Source: Dickeya poaceiphila (lineage in GTDB: Bacteria; Pseudomonadota; Gammaproteobacteria; Enterobacterales; Enterobacteriaceae). Taken from it: a stretch of 64,000 nt of DNA. Under the pieces are notes generated by a model, which was not told the origin of the DNA, searched no databases, and worked only from the letters and a program-made list of their open reading frames with translations. The stretch is taken from assembly GCF_007858975.2 (NCBI RefSeq), contig NZ_CP042220.2, positions 3,038,001 through 3,102,000 of the forward strand, written 5' to 3'. The translations under genes were made by a program, and so were the position numbers. This document shows, piece after piece, positions 35,825 to 45,058 of the stretch. The stretch's first letter is position 1. Every line of letters starts with the position of its first letter.

Positions 35825-36300
35825 AGTAACCACGCCATTATTGAAATGTTTTTAGATAACTACAACGATCGCCTCCTTGGTTAAGAGGCATTCCATTCGA
35901 AAAAATGAAACAGTCAACCCAAAATCTTGCCTCTCAACCACATGGACTACAGTTCCGCAGCCAAAAGAAAGGTCGTCCTACAGGAAAATACAATGGCGGA
36001 TGACAGATTTACAGATTTATCTTAAATTTCTCTCATAAGAAAAAAATATACCATTTATAATTAATAACAAATCAACAATATAGATGAATATATATTTTTA
36101 GTATTGTCATTTTCACTGACAATAACTACATATCATTATCACCTGAAAGGTGAATGACAAAACAATTCAATAACTATATGAAAACTGAATGACAGACAGA
36201 TTACATTTTCAACAACGTAAACCGAAATATAATCTATATGTAGAAATCGGCTGCCAATAATGCTGACAGCCGGTTGTTACGAAAAGTAAATAAAGAGAAA
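35825..36300. promoter_or_regulatory. Long AT-rich spacer with two inverted repeats
   Basis: There is no supported gene. From about 36010 to 36240 the DNA is strongly AT-rich. It contains a perfect inverted repeat TATTGTCA-N7-TGACAATA (36102-36124) and another TCACCT-GAA-AGGTGA (36139-36153), which look like operator sites. It should include the promoter of the chemoreceptor gene. A weak hairpin CGGCTG/CAGCCG at 36248-36272 follows ppnP. Confidence 0.5.
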
Positions 36301-36585
36301 TTACAGATAGCGGCACAGATAAGAGGAGGGTTCAGACACTTTTAGTTTGAACTCGCTTTTTTCCGGCACATTAAAGACAGCACCGGCTTCAAACAGTTGC
36401 CATTCCTGTGTGCCAGGCAGCAACACATTCAGTGCACCGCTAACCACCGTCATTTCTTCCGCCTGCCCGGTACCAAAGGTATATTCCCCGGCCTCCATCA
36501 CCCCAACACTGGCGCGACCGATGCGGCTGCCGTCAAAACCGATGGATTTTACTTTCCCTTCAAAATATTCATTTACATTCAGCAT
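36301..36585 (-). CDS. ppnP: Pyrimidine/purine nucleoside phosphorylase
   Basis: This is a small cupin-fold phosphorylase (formerly YaiE, DUF1255) that splits several nucleosides with phosphate. The 94-residue protein begins [17 protein letters not shown] and ends SSYLCRYL, very close to the E. coli sequence across its length. The start at 36585 matches the family; AAAGG lies upstream. The gene follows aroL after 35 bases. Confidence 0.94.
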   Translation of the reverse strand: MLNVNEYFEGKVKSIGFDGSRIGRASVGVMEAGEYTFGTGQAEEMTVVSGALNVLLPGTQEWQLFEAGAVFNVPEKSEFKLKVSEPSSYLCRYL

Positions 36586-36620
36586 AATGCCCAACCTTTC
36601 TGTTAAAAATCGATTGACCG

Positions 36621-37142
36621 TCAGGCCGCCGGTAAGCGCAGCGCCTGCAACAATTCCGAAACAATCGCAGCTGGCTCATGAGTCGCATCTACCACATAGT
36701 GCGCCACATCCTGATACAGCGCCTCGCGTTCCCTGAGCACCGCTTCCATCTCTTCAGCGATGGGGCGCCCGGTTAATGTCGGTCGCTGGTGAGCCTGCGG
36801 GCTAGCCTGCAGGCGCTGTGCCAGCGCTTGTGCCGGTGCGTGCAAGTAGATGACGGTCCCTTGTGCGCGCATAAACTGACGATTCTGTTCCAGCAATACC
36901 ATGCCGCCGCCGGTTGCGATTATCCGATTCGATGCCGTCACTGTCCGCAATGCCTCGCTTTCCCGACGGCGAAACCCAGGCCACCCTTCTGCGGCAACAA
37001 CGTCTGCCACAGTCAGGCCACTGGTATGCTGCATAAAAATATCCGTATCAATAAACTCATAACCAAGCGCCCGTGCCAGCTCACCGCCGACCGTGGTTTT
37101 TCCGCACCCTCTGGCACCGACCATAAAAATGGGTTGTGTCAT
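36621..37142 (-). CDS. aroL: Shikimate kinase II
   Basis: AroL phosphorylates shikimate in the pathway to aromatic amino acids. The 173-residue P-loop protein has Walker [10 protein letters not shown] (about 8-16), DTDIF for the Mg-Asp, RRRESE and the GGGMVLL shikimate-binding block. The start at 37142 follows the stop of a 34-codon ORF by a single base, suggesting translational coupling to it. No clear TyrR box was found. Confidence 0.94.
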   Translation of the reverse strand: MTQPIFMVGARGCGKTTVGGELARALGYEFIDTDIFMQHTSGLTVADVVAAEGWPGFRRRESEALRTVTASNRIIATGGGMVLLEQNRQFMRAQGTVIYLHAPAQALAQRLQASPQAHQRPTLTGRPIAEEMEAVLREREALYQDVAHYVVDATHEPAAIVSELLQALRLPAA

Positions 37143-37143
37143 G

Positions 37144-37248
37144 TCACGACCAGTCCTTACTTTTTTCAGGCTTGTCATCTGCGGCGGGGTTGCCGCCAGC
37201 CAGCGCCTGTCTTACCAAGAGCAGAATAATACAGGCAATAATCCTCAT
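37144..37248 (-). CDS. Possible 34-residue membrane peptide upstream of aroL
   Basis: The reading frame starts [19 protein letters not shown] and ends KSKDWS. A hydrophobic N-terminal helix (about residues 3-18) with a charged hydrophilic tail looks like a small membrane or secreted peptide. The stop codon is one base from the aroL ATG. There is no strong ribosome-binding site. I do not recognise a homologue; it could be a real small protein, a leader that couples aroL translation, or chance. Confidence 0.4.
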   Translation of the reverse strand: MRIIACIILLLVRQALAGGNPAADDKPEKSKDWS

Positions 37249-37400
37249 TAAGAAAGCTTCTGTATCGTACCGGCATGGGGAAAGTCACTTCACGCCAGAT
37301 TTCTGCTCAAATCCAGCACAATGCGCCATCATTTTCGCGCAATATGGCAAATTCCCCCCATAATGCCACTACAATATTTATAGTTCTTTTGCCTATAACA

Positions 37401-37420
37401 AGGCCGCCCGGAGGCGGCCT
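37401..37420 (-). terminator. Hairpin downstream of ansB
   Basis: AGGCCGCC CGGA GGCGGCCT is a perfect 8-bp stem; on the minus strand it is followed by TTGTTAT, a weak U-tract, 35 bases past the ansB stop. Confidence 0.65.
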
Positions 37421-37454
37421 GCCTATACCAAAACGTACTTAAACGTTCAGAGAA

Positions 37455-38501
37455 TCAATAAGTGTGGAAATATTCCTGAATCACCTTCGGATCGCTGGTA
37501 CGAGTCAACGCCAGCATCAACAGGATGCGAGCATGTGCCGGGTTGAGTGAGTCTGCAACCAGGCCCGGCAGCTCTTCATCCGGCGGTACAATACCATTGC
37601 CGGTACGGGTAGAACGAATGACAACCACGCCTTTATCCTGCGCCTTACGCATTCCCGTAATACCGCGAACCGACACCGAACCAGCCCCCATGCCGGCATA
37701 GACGATACCTTTTACGCCATTCTTAATGGCGGCATCATATAGATACTCCGGATCATCCTGATATCCATAAAGAATATCGACTTTCGGCAGCGAGTTCAGA
37801 CCACGCACATCAAACACCGAACGGGTGGTATGTACTTTATCGATGCGGTTCTGATAATAGATATGGTTACCGATCACAACGCCCAGGTAACCTTCTTCAT
37901 TCGCCCGGAATGTATCCAGCGTCGAGGCATTGCTCTTGGTAATGTAACGGGCAGAACCAATGCGATCATTAAGTACCACCAGCACGCCACGACCACGCGA
38001 CTGTTTGTCACCTGCCACACGTACGGCTTCCAGCAGATTCATTGGGCCATCAGCACTGATGGCCGTAGCCGGGCGCATCGCCGCCACAAACACCACGGGC
38101 TTGTCGCTTTTCACCGTCAGATGAAGGAAATAGGCTGATTCTTCCAGCGTGTCGGTTCCGTGAGTAATCACTACACCGTCCACATCATCCCGCGCCAGCA
38201 GCTCATTGACTCGCTTGCTCAATTTCAACACCACATCGCCGGTCATATTTTCACTGGCCATGTTGGAGAATTGCTCACCTTTCACATTAGCCAGTTTTTT
38301 AACCTCAGGTACAGCGTTGATCAACGTATCCACACCAAGCGCTCCGGCTTTATAACCAGTGGTTTGCGTACCCGTCGCCGCTGAGCCGGCAATGGTACCG
38401 CCGGTTGCCAGAATAACGATATTTGGCAGCTTGTCTGCCGCATTCGCCGTGAAAACAAAAAATAAAACAAGAACAAATAGAGACTTAAACCATCTTTCCA
38501 T
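37455..38501 (-). CDS. ansB: L-asparaginase II, periplasmic (Erwinia type)
   Basis: The enzyme hydrolyses asparagine, and glutamine more slowly, to the acid plus ammonia. The 348-residue precursor has a 21-residue signal peptide cut after ANA, giving a mature N-terminus [19 protein letters not shown]. The nucleophile Thr15 (mature) lies in TGGTIAG; the second catalytic block [16 protein letters not shown] provides the Thr-Asp pair. The sequence is nearly that of the E. chrysanthemi enzyme used clinically, with a scatter of conservative changes (from memory). It is monocistronic. Confidence 0.97.
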   Translation of the reverse strand: MERWFKSLFVLVLFFVFTANAADKLPNIVILATGGTIAGSAATGTQTTGYKAGALGVDTLINAVPEVKKLANVKGEQFSNMASENMTGDVVLKLSKRVNELLARDDVDGVVITHGTDTLEESAYFLHLTVKSDKPVVFVAAMRPATAISADGPMNLLEAVRVAGDKQSRGRGVLVVLNDRIGSARYITKSNASTLDTFRANEEGYLGVVIGNHIYYQNRIDKVHTTRSVFDVRGLNSLPKVDILYGYQDDPEYLYDAAIKNGVKGIVYAGMGAGSVSVRGITGMRKAQDKGVVVIRSTRTGNGIVPPDEELPGLVADSLNPAHARILLMLALTRTSDPKVIQEYFHTY

Positions 38502-38851
38502 AGCGGACTCTCTTTATTTGGTCAAAGGATGATCAGGCAGCTACTGCCTAAAAAACTGCCAGCCGATCATTTTTTATCGAAAAACTCCTTATCTGCCAGC
38601 CAGAAAGCCAGCATCGGCGCTTATGTTGCAGCGCTCTTTGGAAGCTGTATAGCATCGGATATTCAACAGGAGAGCCAGATCACTGAATGATCTGACTATT
38701 TTCAGAAGATGCAGTTGTTGACGCAGAGATAAGCAGGCCAACTATACACACCCGGAGTGCCGACTAAGGCGCATCAAACGGATAAACAAGATAGCGGCCA
38801 GTTCAATTAATTCAAAAAATTGGGATGAATTTCATGCATTATTTCAAAAAA
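38502..38851. promoter_or_regulatory. Intergenic region upstream of ansB
   Basis: No gene was found. The region should contain the ansB promoter and the 3' end of the transcript of the MetE-like gene. I looked for CRP or FNR palindromes near ansB, since E. coli ansB is CRP/FNR-controlled, and saw no good match. Confidence 0.4.
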
Positions 38852-39952
38852 TTATTCTGGTAGCGTCCAAATTTCGTGGGCGATATTTACCATATGCTGC
38901 AATTTGGCCCACTGCTGCTCTTGGGTGATGTCGTTTTTGTCATCATGCCCGAAGCCGCATTTAGGGCTAATCGCCAACTGCTGCAACGGCAGATACAACG
39001 CTGCGGTATTAATAGCCATTTTGACCGAGTGCGGCGCTTCCAGTTCAGCACTATGGGAATCCAGTATGCCCAGCACCACCTTTTGGCAACGCACCTGTCG
39101 CAACGGCTCCAGCTCAACCGGACGGCGATCATCGTACTCGATAAACAGACTGTCCACCGCCAGATTCGCCATGGCGTGCCCCATCACTTCACGCCCAGAG
39201 CCATAAACCCAATGGGGTGAAAAACGGCGGCAACACACATGCAAAGCAATGTACATATCCTGAGGACGTTGCGCCAACGCCTGATTCAGAATGTAAGTGC
39301 AACGGTCCAGCAAGTCGCGCAATTCGAACCCTGCCGCATTTTCCCGCGCCATCACCTGACCGTCGCACAAGCGTGCCCAGAATAGATCATCCAACTGAAG
39401 GTAGCGGCACCCTTGACGATAAAATCCCTGAATGACCTTACGGTAAACTGCTGCCAGGTCATCACAGAATGCATCCAACGATGCATAAACCTGATTGTTG
39501 CGGATGGCAGGGTACATCAACATATTTGGGCTGGGCAGGGTTTGCTTCGCCAGCATATCCCCGCTATTGCCCACTGCCTGATGTAAAAAGCGGTAATGGG
39601 TCAAAAATGGGTGGTTATCGTCAAAATCGAGTTTATCCACTATCCTCAACCGACAAGGCGTATCCCCGTCCGGCAGGGCCGTTTCATCAACATCAATACC
39701 GGTCAGGCAGGAGAAAAAATCCGTGATCCCCTCTCGGACACGCAGTTCACCATCAGTAATCGCACTCAACCCACATGCTTTCTGGCGCTCAACCACATGC
39801 AGTATTTCTTCGTTTTCAATTTCAGTCAGTCTATCCGGGGCAATCAGCCCCTGCCGCCACGCCTTGCGAGCCTGCTTCAGGCGATAGGGCAACAAAAAAC
39901 TGCCCACATGTTCAGCATGAAACGGTGGATAAGGTTTTTTTACTGTGCGCAT
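38852..39952 (-). CDS. Stand-alone MetE catalytic-domain protein (paralogue 2)
   Basis: This 366-residue protein has the same fold and order of motifs as paralogue 1 at 22250: AEHVGSFLLP, DGELR, RYLQLDDLFWARL, IALHVCCRR (His and Cys zinc ligands), FIEYDDRR and ISPKCGFG. It is clearly divergent, with ITDGELRVREG in place of the VTDGEFRRAWW context, so the substrate may differ. The ATG at 39952 has AAAAGG 8 bases upstream; an ATG at 39961 abuts that site and is unlikely. The methyl donor and acceptor are unknown. Confidence 0.83.
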   Translation of the reverse strand: MRTVKKPYPPFHAEHVGSFLLPYRLKQARKAWRQGLIAPDRLTEIENEEILHVVERQKACGLSAITDGELRVREGITDFFSCLTGIDVDETALPDGDTPCRLRIVDKLDFDDNHPFLTHYRFLHQAVGNSGDMLAKQTLPSPNMLMYPAIRNNQVYASLDAFCDDLAAVYRKVIQGFYRQGCRYLQLDDLFWARLCDGQVMARENAAGFELRDLLDRCTYILNQALAQRPQDMYIALHVCCRRFSPHWVYGSGREVMGHAMANLAVDSLFIEYDDRRPVELEPLRQVRCQKVVLGILDSHSAELEAPHSVKMAINTAALYLPLQQLAISPKCGFGHDDKNDITQEQQWAKLQHMVNIAHEIWTLPE

Positions 39953-40485
39953 CTCACGCATCCTTTTGGTTTACAAGGGACGGCCTGGTCTACACGATGG
40001 ACCTTACAAGACCAGGACACAATCGCGCCTCAATGCGCTACGCTTGCATTTACTCTGGTTATCTTTCAGGCAGCGGACTGTCACTGATTCGTTCACCGAT
40101 GTCAATTAATAGAAGCGGACGATTGTCGCACTAGCTTGCCCACATCAACAAATAACTATTTTAAATTATTTTATTTCTATTAATTTCACCATTCACACGA
40201 TGTTATATATTCTTGCTCCTGCACATTTTTTGACGCCGAGTTTTGTACAAAGGTAAATGGTATCTATAAGCCACCATCATCATGATTCAATTAGTGATTT
40301 TCATCACTCAACTTGCTGTATTCTCTTAAAAGAATAGCTTGTCCGCACGATATAACTGGCCGGACATGATTCGCAAAAAGATGAACCGTAATGCGTGACT
40401 GTCATCATGGAAAGGTACACTGATGATACCGCGTCTGCTGTAATCCAATGACCCGATAACCGTTTTTCACTTCCGGAGAACCCTA
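39953..40485. promoter_or_regulatory. Divergent spacer with two palindromes
   Basis: No coding sequence is supported. Near the MetE-like gene there is a perfect inverted repeat CCTGGTCT-N17-AGACCAGG (39984-40016). Nearer the HAD gene is AGTGATTTTCATCACT (40293-40308), a perfect AGTGAT/ATCACT palindrome resembling CRP or FNR sites. Promoters for both flanking genes must lie here. Confidence 0.5.
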
Positions 40486-41142
40486 ATGGATTTAGCCCTG
40501 TTTGATCTGGACGAAACCCTAATCTGTGCTGATAGTACCGGCTTGTGGCTGCGTTGGCTGGAATCGCAGGGATTCGCCAGTAGTGAATTATTACAGCAGG
40601 AACACCACCTGATGCAGCGCTATTATCAGGGCACGCTGGCGATAGAAGAGTATATGCATCTCGCACTGTCGCCGCTGATTGGTTTATATGCCGAGACAGT
40701 GTCTTCCTGGGTAGATCGTTTTATCCGTCGAGACATCCTGCCGCGGCTCTATCCGGCAGCACGTGAGCGAATGGACTGGCATCGCCAGCGTGGTGATGCT
40801 CTGCTTATCATCTCAGCCAGTGGCGAACATCTGGTACGGCCAATCGCCCGTCATCTGGGGGCCGACCACGCGCTGGCGATTGGCGTCACGTTGGAAGATG
40901 GCCGTTTTACCGGTGATATTCATGGTGTGCCGACATACCAGCAAGGCAAAGTGCTACGCATACGCGAATGGCTGGCACAACGCGATGGCGATCCATTCGA
41001 CCATATTCACGGCTACAGCGACTCGCTCAACGACCGGGCCATGCTGGAGTTCGTCGATCAGGCTTACGTCATCAACCCGGCCCCCGAACTGGCAGCGTTA
41101 GCGCAGCAAAACGGTTGGCAAATCTGCCACTGGCAACGCTAG
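40486..41142 (+). CDS. HAD-IB family phosphatase (SerB/CicA-like)
   Basis: This is a 218-residue haloacid-dehalogenase-fold hydrolase of subfamily IB. Motif I is LFDLDETL with Asp7 as nucleophile and Asp9; motif II is the Ser in LLIISASGE; motif III/IV is the Lys in QQGKVLRI and YSDSLNDRAML. The helical cap follows motif I. The substrate cannot be told from sequence; relatives act on phosphoserine, histidinol phosphate or similar monoesters. It is monocistronic, after a possible CRP/FNR palindrome. Confidence 0.85.
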   Translation: MDLALFDLDETLICADSTGLWLRWLESQGFASSELLQQEHHLMQRYYQGTLAIEEYMHLALSPLIGLYAETVSSWVDRFIRRDILPRLYPAARERMDWHRQRGDALLIISASGEHLVRPIARHLGADHALAIGVTLEDGRFTGDIHGVPTYQQGKVLRIREWLAQRDGDPFDHIHGYSDSLNDRAMLEFVDQAYVINPAPELAALAQQNGWQICHWQR

Positions 41143-41259
41143 TCAGACGTCTATCGTGACGTATCATCGCAGATAGTGTTACGCTATCCCTTTAGAGCAA
41201 GACCACTGCGCTCTGACAGGGATTGTCGTTACCAGGGGGCAGATATTCATACGGCAATA

Positions 41260-41790
41260 TCAGGCATACGGCAAAGATGAGTCCCCCTCCCCCAGTGCGC
41301 GTTGCAGCAATACAGTATCCACCCAGCGCCCATGCTTCATGCCTACTGAGCGCAACGTTCCGACCTGTTCGAATCCCAAAGACAGGTGCAATTGCAGCGA
41401 GGCCCGATTGCCGCTGTCAGCCACCACCGACACCACCTGACGGTATCCCTGCTGTTCAGCCTGCAACAGCGCCGCCGATAATAAGCGTTTACCAACGCCT
41501 TTACCCAGATGAGCCGGATGCAGATAGATAGAATCTTCCAGCGTGAAACGATAAGCGTAACGAGCGCGATACAACCCCAAATAGCAGTACCCCAACACCT
41601 GATCGTTTTCTATCGCTACCAGCCAGGGCAAACCAGCAGCACGAATTTTCTGCCAACGGTCGCACATTTCTGCTTCATCAGGCGGCTCGGTTTCAAAGGT
41701 GGCGATACCATGCAAAACATGTTGAGCATAAATATCCCTGATAGCCGCGATATGCTCCGCTCTGGCATCCTCAATTACCATGGTGTTCAT
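41260..41790 (-). CDS. GNAT acetyltransferase, phosphinothricin/methionine-analogue type
   Basis: This is a 176-residue GNAT protein of the YncA/MnaT/PAT group, which N-acetylates phosphinothricin, methionine sulfone or related amino acids. The acetyl-CoA loop is HLGKGVGKRLLSAAL (about 114-128); the family blocks GIATFETEPP and GYCYLGLYRARYAYRFTLEDS are present. AAGGG lies 7 bases before the ATG. It is convergent with the HAD gene. Confidence 0.87.
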   Translation of the reverse strand: MNTMVIEDARAEHIAAIRDIYAQHVLHGIATFETEPPDEAEMCDRWQKIRAAGLPWLVAIENDQVLGYCYLGLYRARYAYRFTLEDSIYLHPAHLGKGVGKRLLSAALLQAEQQGYRQVVSVVADSGNRASLQLHLSLGFEQVGTLRSVGMKHGRWVDTVLLQRALGEGDSSLPYA

Positions 41791-42221
41791 TAGTGTACCC
41801 TTGTCAAAACAGCAGGTTAAATTAGACCGGACCGTGTTGGCTCACCAACTGTCATGTGCAGCAACAGGATATCCGGCAGTTTAACCAACATCTGATAGAA
41901 GCAACAGACACAAACACTTATGCCCGTCATAAAGGAACGTTTGATCTGGTCAGATTGAATCTGGAATGACAGGAAATACTCAACACGATACGGTCAGTAA
42001 GCGCTGGCATAAGGCATCAGCATGTAATACCGGCCACTGAGTCCGGCTATGGGCAGGACACGGATCATCACTATGCGACAGAACAAACCGTTGAATACAG
42101 CGTTACACCTGATTTTGGAAAGGCTGAAAAAGGAAAATACAAAAAAACATCTACCCGATAGTAAATCAGGCGATTAATATTCTTTATGAGCAGCAAATAC
42201 ACTAGCAATAACTTTTTGGTA
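41791..42221. other. Non-coding spacer upstream of the acetyltransferase
   Basis: I found no gene, RNA or repeat that I can support here. It contains the promoter region of the acetyltransferase gene and the 3' flank of the hypothetical gene at 42222. Confidence 0.4.
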
Positions 42222-42803
42222 TTAACTTGAGCGAGGTAATTCGCTTTCGCTACCCGGTAATGTCCAGGATACTTCACCGGAACCCGTTCCCAATAAATGC
42301 TGTATTTTTTCGTACACTTCCGCCGCTGACATACCGCTATATAAACCCTGACTATAATAACCAAACTCAGCAGTATTGGCTGACACGCGAGAAGCATTCA
42401 GGTTCGGATCGGTAGATGCAATACGTTTACCGGTAAATACGTCATAGCTTTCACTTTGGCCGTCGGGATATTTCACCACGGAAACCAGCACACCACCATA
42501 AAGCGGGATACCCGTCATGCGCAGCGAGCGCTCTATGGATGATTCATGTTGCTGTTTCTGCAATTTTTCTTTGGCCAGACGATCATCCAGCGACTTGGTA
42601 CGCTCACGCACATCAGTAACGTCGTTGGAATTATTATCCGCAAATTCATTATTTGGCGAATCATTCTTTTTCCCTGTTTTAAGGGAATCGAATTTATTTG
42701 TTCCGACAGCGTCAGTGTTATCGCCAGGGCTGCTATTCGCTGTATAAGCCGACTGAGGATAAAAAGATGTAATGTTTTGACTCTGAACGCCTGATATGAC
42801 CAC
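42222..42803 (-). CDS. Hypothetical protein divergent from the Sia-like operon
   Basis: I do not recognise this 193-residue protein. It starts at a GTG (42801-42803) with AAGGAG 8 bases upstream. The N-terminal half is low in hydrophobics and rich in Asn, Asp and Ser (probably disordered), followed by a charged helix (SLDDRLAKEKLQKQQHESSIERSL), then a small folded part with YPDGQSESYDVFTGKRIAS and a Ser/Glu-rich tail. There is no signal peptide or membrane span. It lies about 440 bases from and divergent to the SiaA-like gene, so a shared regulatory region is possible. Confidence 0.65.
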   Translation of the reverse strand: MVISGVQSQNITSFYPQSAYTANSSPGDNTDAVGTNKFDSLKTGKKNDSPNNEFADNNSNDVTDVRERTKSLDDRLAKEKLQKQQHESSIERSLRMTGIPLYGGVLVSVVKYPDGQSESYDVFTGKRIASTDPNLNASRVSANTAEFGYYSQGLYSGMSAAEVYEKIQHLLGTGSGEVSWTLPGSESELPRSS

Positions 42804-43241
42804 GATGTCACTCCTTTTATTTTTTAGCCTTAACATGCCTCTGAGGGCACTGATTTACTACGACTCAACCCAGCACACCGAAAGAAAAACAGCATACCTG
42901 CCGCAACAAGTATCAAGCAGAGCGACTCAAGTGATTTATGTCGCCCAAAGCTATCAGGAAATAGAAGTGTAGTTCACAAACCACACAAGCACCGTCTCAT
43001 TTTTACACCGCATTAACGGAATAGAAAACATAGATCCACTCGTAAAATATATCGGCCATTTTATTTTTTCATTAATACGAAAAAGGCATAAAAACGCTCA
43101 CGAAACGAGCGCATCAGCAATATTTAGTCATCAGTGTAAAGACAAATCTGACAGTAACTTAACATTTCAGCAGGCTGTCATGTTTTCGTCATCTGCTACT
43201 GCTATGGTGGCGGCAGCCTATTTCCCCAGAAAGACAAGATA
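42804..43241. promoter_or_regulatory. Divergent spacer upstream of the Sia-like operon
   Basis: This is non-coding. The DNA from about 43010 to 43140 is AT-rich and contains a small inverted repeat CGCTC-N7-GAGCG near 43095. It must hold the operon promoter; I could not assign specific boxes. Confidence 0.4.
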
Positions 43242-44477
43242 ATGAGTGCCTTACCGTCACAGGAACACCGGTTACGCTTCGTTTCCTTCCCAAGTGCACG
43301 CGACTTGTGTATCACCACGCCGGATGTGTCTCCCTCCACGGATAACGCCACTGTGCTGCAACTATTCAGCCGCCACAAAGATCTGGTCAGCCTGCCGGTG
43401 GTAGAGGATGGACGCCCTTTCGGCTTGATCAACCGCCATAGTTTCCTGTCACAAATGGCACGCCCTTATTACCGCGAGCTGTATGACCGAAAAAGCTGCA
43501 TCGCGTTTATGGACAAAACCCCGCTTATCGTCGAAGCCTCTGCCCCACTGAGCGATGTGGCGGATAAAGCAGTGATCAGCGGTGATCGCTTTCTGGCTGA
43601 TGGCTTCATTATTACCGAGAAAGGGCACTACCTCGGCATCGGCCTGGGTATCGATCTGTTCCGCATCGTCTCAGACATCCATGTCCGACAGCATCAACAT
43701 ATTGTACAGAGTATAGAATATGCCAGCGTGATTCAGGGGGCGATGCTTACCCCATTCCGACAAACGCTGGCCACGACCTTACAGGATTGGTGTCTGGTCT
43801 GGGAACCGCGCGACTGCGTTGGTGGCGACTGTTATGCCTTCAGGCGATATGAGCATGGCTGGCTGGCGGTGCTTGCCGACTGTACCGGTCATGGCGTGCC
43901 CGGCGCCTTCATGACGCTGATTTTCAATTCGGCGCTGGAACAGGCGCTGGCGCAACATCGCCCGGATCAGCCAGGACAGTTGCTGGGAGGAATCAATCGC
44001 TATATCAAGGATACATTGGGCCAAAACAGCGGCTATCCTGGACAAACGTCTGCTTCCGACGATGGCTGCGACGCGCTGGTGGTCTATGTGAATACCGCCG
44101 AACAAACCCTCAACTGGGCCAGCGCACGTATGACGGCATTTCTGATCGGAGCGCAAACCGGCGACCTGTTGACACTCGACAATGATCGCATGGGTGTGGG
44201 TTATATTAATACGCCCTACGATTACAGTTGGCCGGCGTTTCAGCATCCACTGTCACCGCAGGACCTGTTCTTTTCCACCACCGACGGCCTGCTTGACCAG
44301 ATTGGCGGCGAACGACAAATCAAATTCGGCAAACGCCGCCTGCAAAACCTGTTGCTACGTATCAGGGATCTCCCCATGCACCAGCTCGCTATTCAATTAT
44401 TACAACACCACCACGACTGGCAGGGATCTCAGGATCGGCGGGACGATCTTACATTTTGGGGCTTCAGGCACCCGTGA
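43242..44477 (+). CDS. SiaA-like PP2C/SpoIIE phosphatase with N-terminal CBS-like sensor
   Basis: This 411-residue soluble protein has residues about 20-140 resembling the CBS-pair sensor found in bacterial signalling proteins (SLPVVEDGRPFGLINRHSFL, ARPYYRELYDRKSC, DGFIITEKGHYLGIG). A short helix follows, then a PP2C/SpoIIE phosphatase domain from about 160, with metal Asp residues in VGGDCYAF, ADCTGHGVPGAFM and the C-terminal RRDDLTFWGF. In the Pseudomonas pathway SiaA dephosphorylates SiaC; there it is a membrane protein with HAMP, whereas here the sensor is cytoplasmic. It is followed by a SiaB-like kinase after 27 bases. Confidence 0.85.
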   Translation: MSALPSQEHRLRFVSFPSARDLCITTPDVSPSTDNATVLQLFSRHKDLVSLPVVEDGRPFGLINRHSFLSQMARPYYRELYDRKSCIAFMDKTPLIVEASAPLSDVADKAVISGDRFLADGFIITEKGHYLGIGLGIDLFRIVSDIHVRQHQHIVQSIEYASVIQGAMLTPFRQTLATTLQDWCLVWEPRDCVGGDCYAFRRYEHGWLAVLADCTGHGVPGAFMTLIFNSALEQALAQHRPDQPGQLLGGINRYIKDTLGQNSGYPGQTSASDDGCDALVVYVNTAEQTLNWASARMTAFLIGAQTGDLLTLDNDRMGVGYINTPYDYSWPAFQHPLSPQDLFFSTTDGLLDQIGGERQIKFGKRRLQNLLLRIRDLPMHQLAIQLLQHHHDWQGSQDRRDDLTFWGFRHP

Positions 44478-44504
44478 ATATTATTAACCAGGTAAAACCG
44501 GAAC

Positions 44505-45056
44505 ATGTCCGAAACGAAGTATGCTGAATTCTTTGATCTCACCCAGCAGCAAGATATCACGCTGTATTATGTGGGGTATTTTTCACAAAACATTGTCTGT
44601 TCACTGGCGGAAACGGTACGGCTGCAACTGGAAAAAAACCGGGTGCCGCCTACTATCCGCCGTAAACTGTTTTCCAGTTTTGTGGAAGTGGTGCAGAACA
44701 TCATCCATTATTCCGCTTCGGCACTCACGTCGGAAGAACAGAAAAATGAAATCCGTCATGGCTCGGTGTGTATCGGCGTTGAGGCGGGAAAATACTTTTT
44801 GCTCAGCGCCAATCGGGTATACCCGGCAGATGCCGAGATACTGCGCCAGCGACTGGAACCGCTGTGTATGATGACGCTTGATGAGATCCGGCTTGCCTAC
44901 AAGACCTCACTGCGTGAAGACATCCCGGCTTCCAGCAAAGGTGCAGATATCGGCCTGCTGACCGTAGCCCGCGATGCCAGCGAGCCACTACAATTTACCT
45001 TTCGTAGCGATGCCACCACCGGGCTCTCCACGTTTTATCTGAAGGCGGTGATTTAA
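44505..45056 (+). CDS. SiaB-like protein kinase
   Basis: This is a 183-residue protein of the SiaB family (DUF6272), a HATPase-related kinase. The N-box-like segment FVEVVQNIIHYS (about 61-72) and the glycine segment SSKGADIGLLTVARDAS (about 147-163) match a GHKL ATP-binding fold. By analogy it would phosphorylate the SiaC-like protein encoded next, countering the phosphatase. Only two bases separate its stop from the next start. Confidence 0.8.
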   Translation: MSETKYAEFFDLTQQQDITLYYVGYFSQNIVCSLAETVRLQLEKNRVPPTIRRKLFSSFVEVVQNIIHYSASALTSEEQKNEIRHGSVCIGVEAGKYFLLSANRVYPADAEILRQRLEPLCMMTLDEIRLAYKTSLREDIPASSKGADIGLLTVARDASEPLQFTFRSDATTGLSTFYLKAVI

Positions 45057-45058
45057 CC

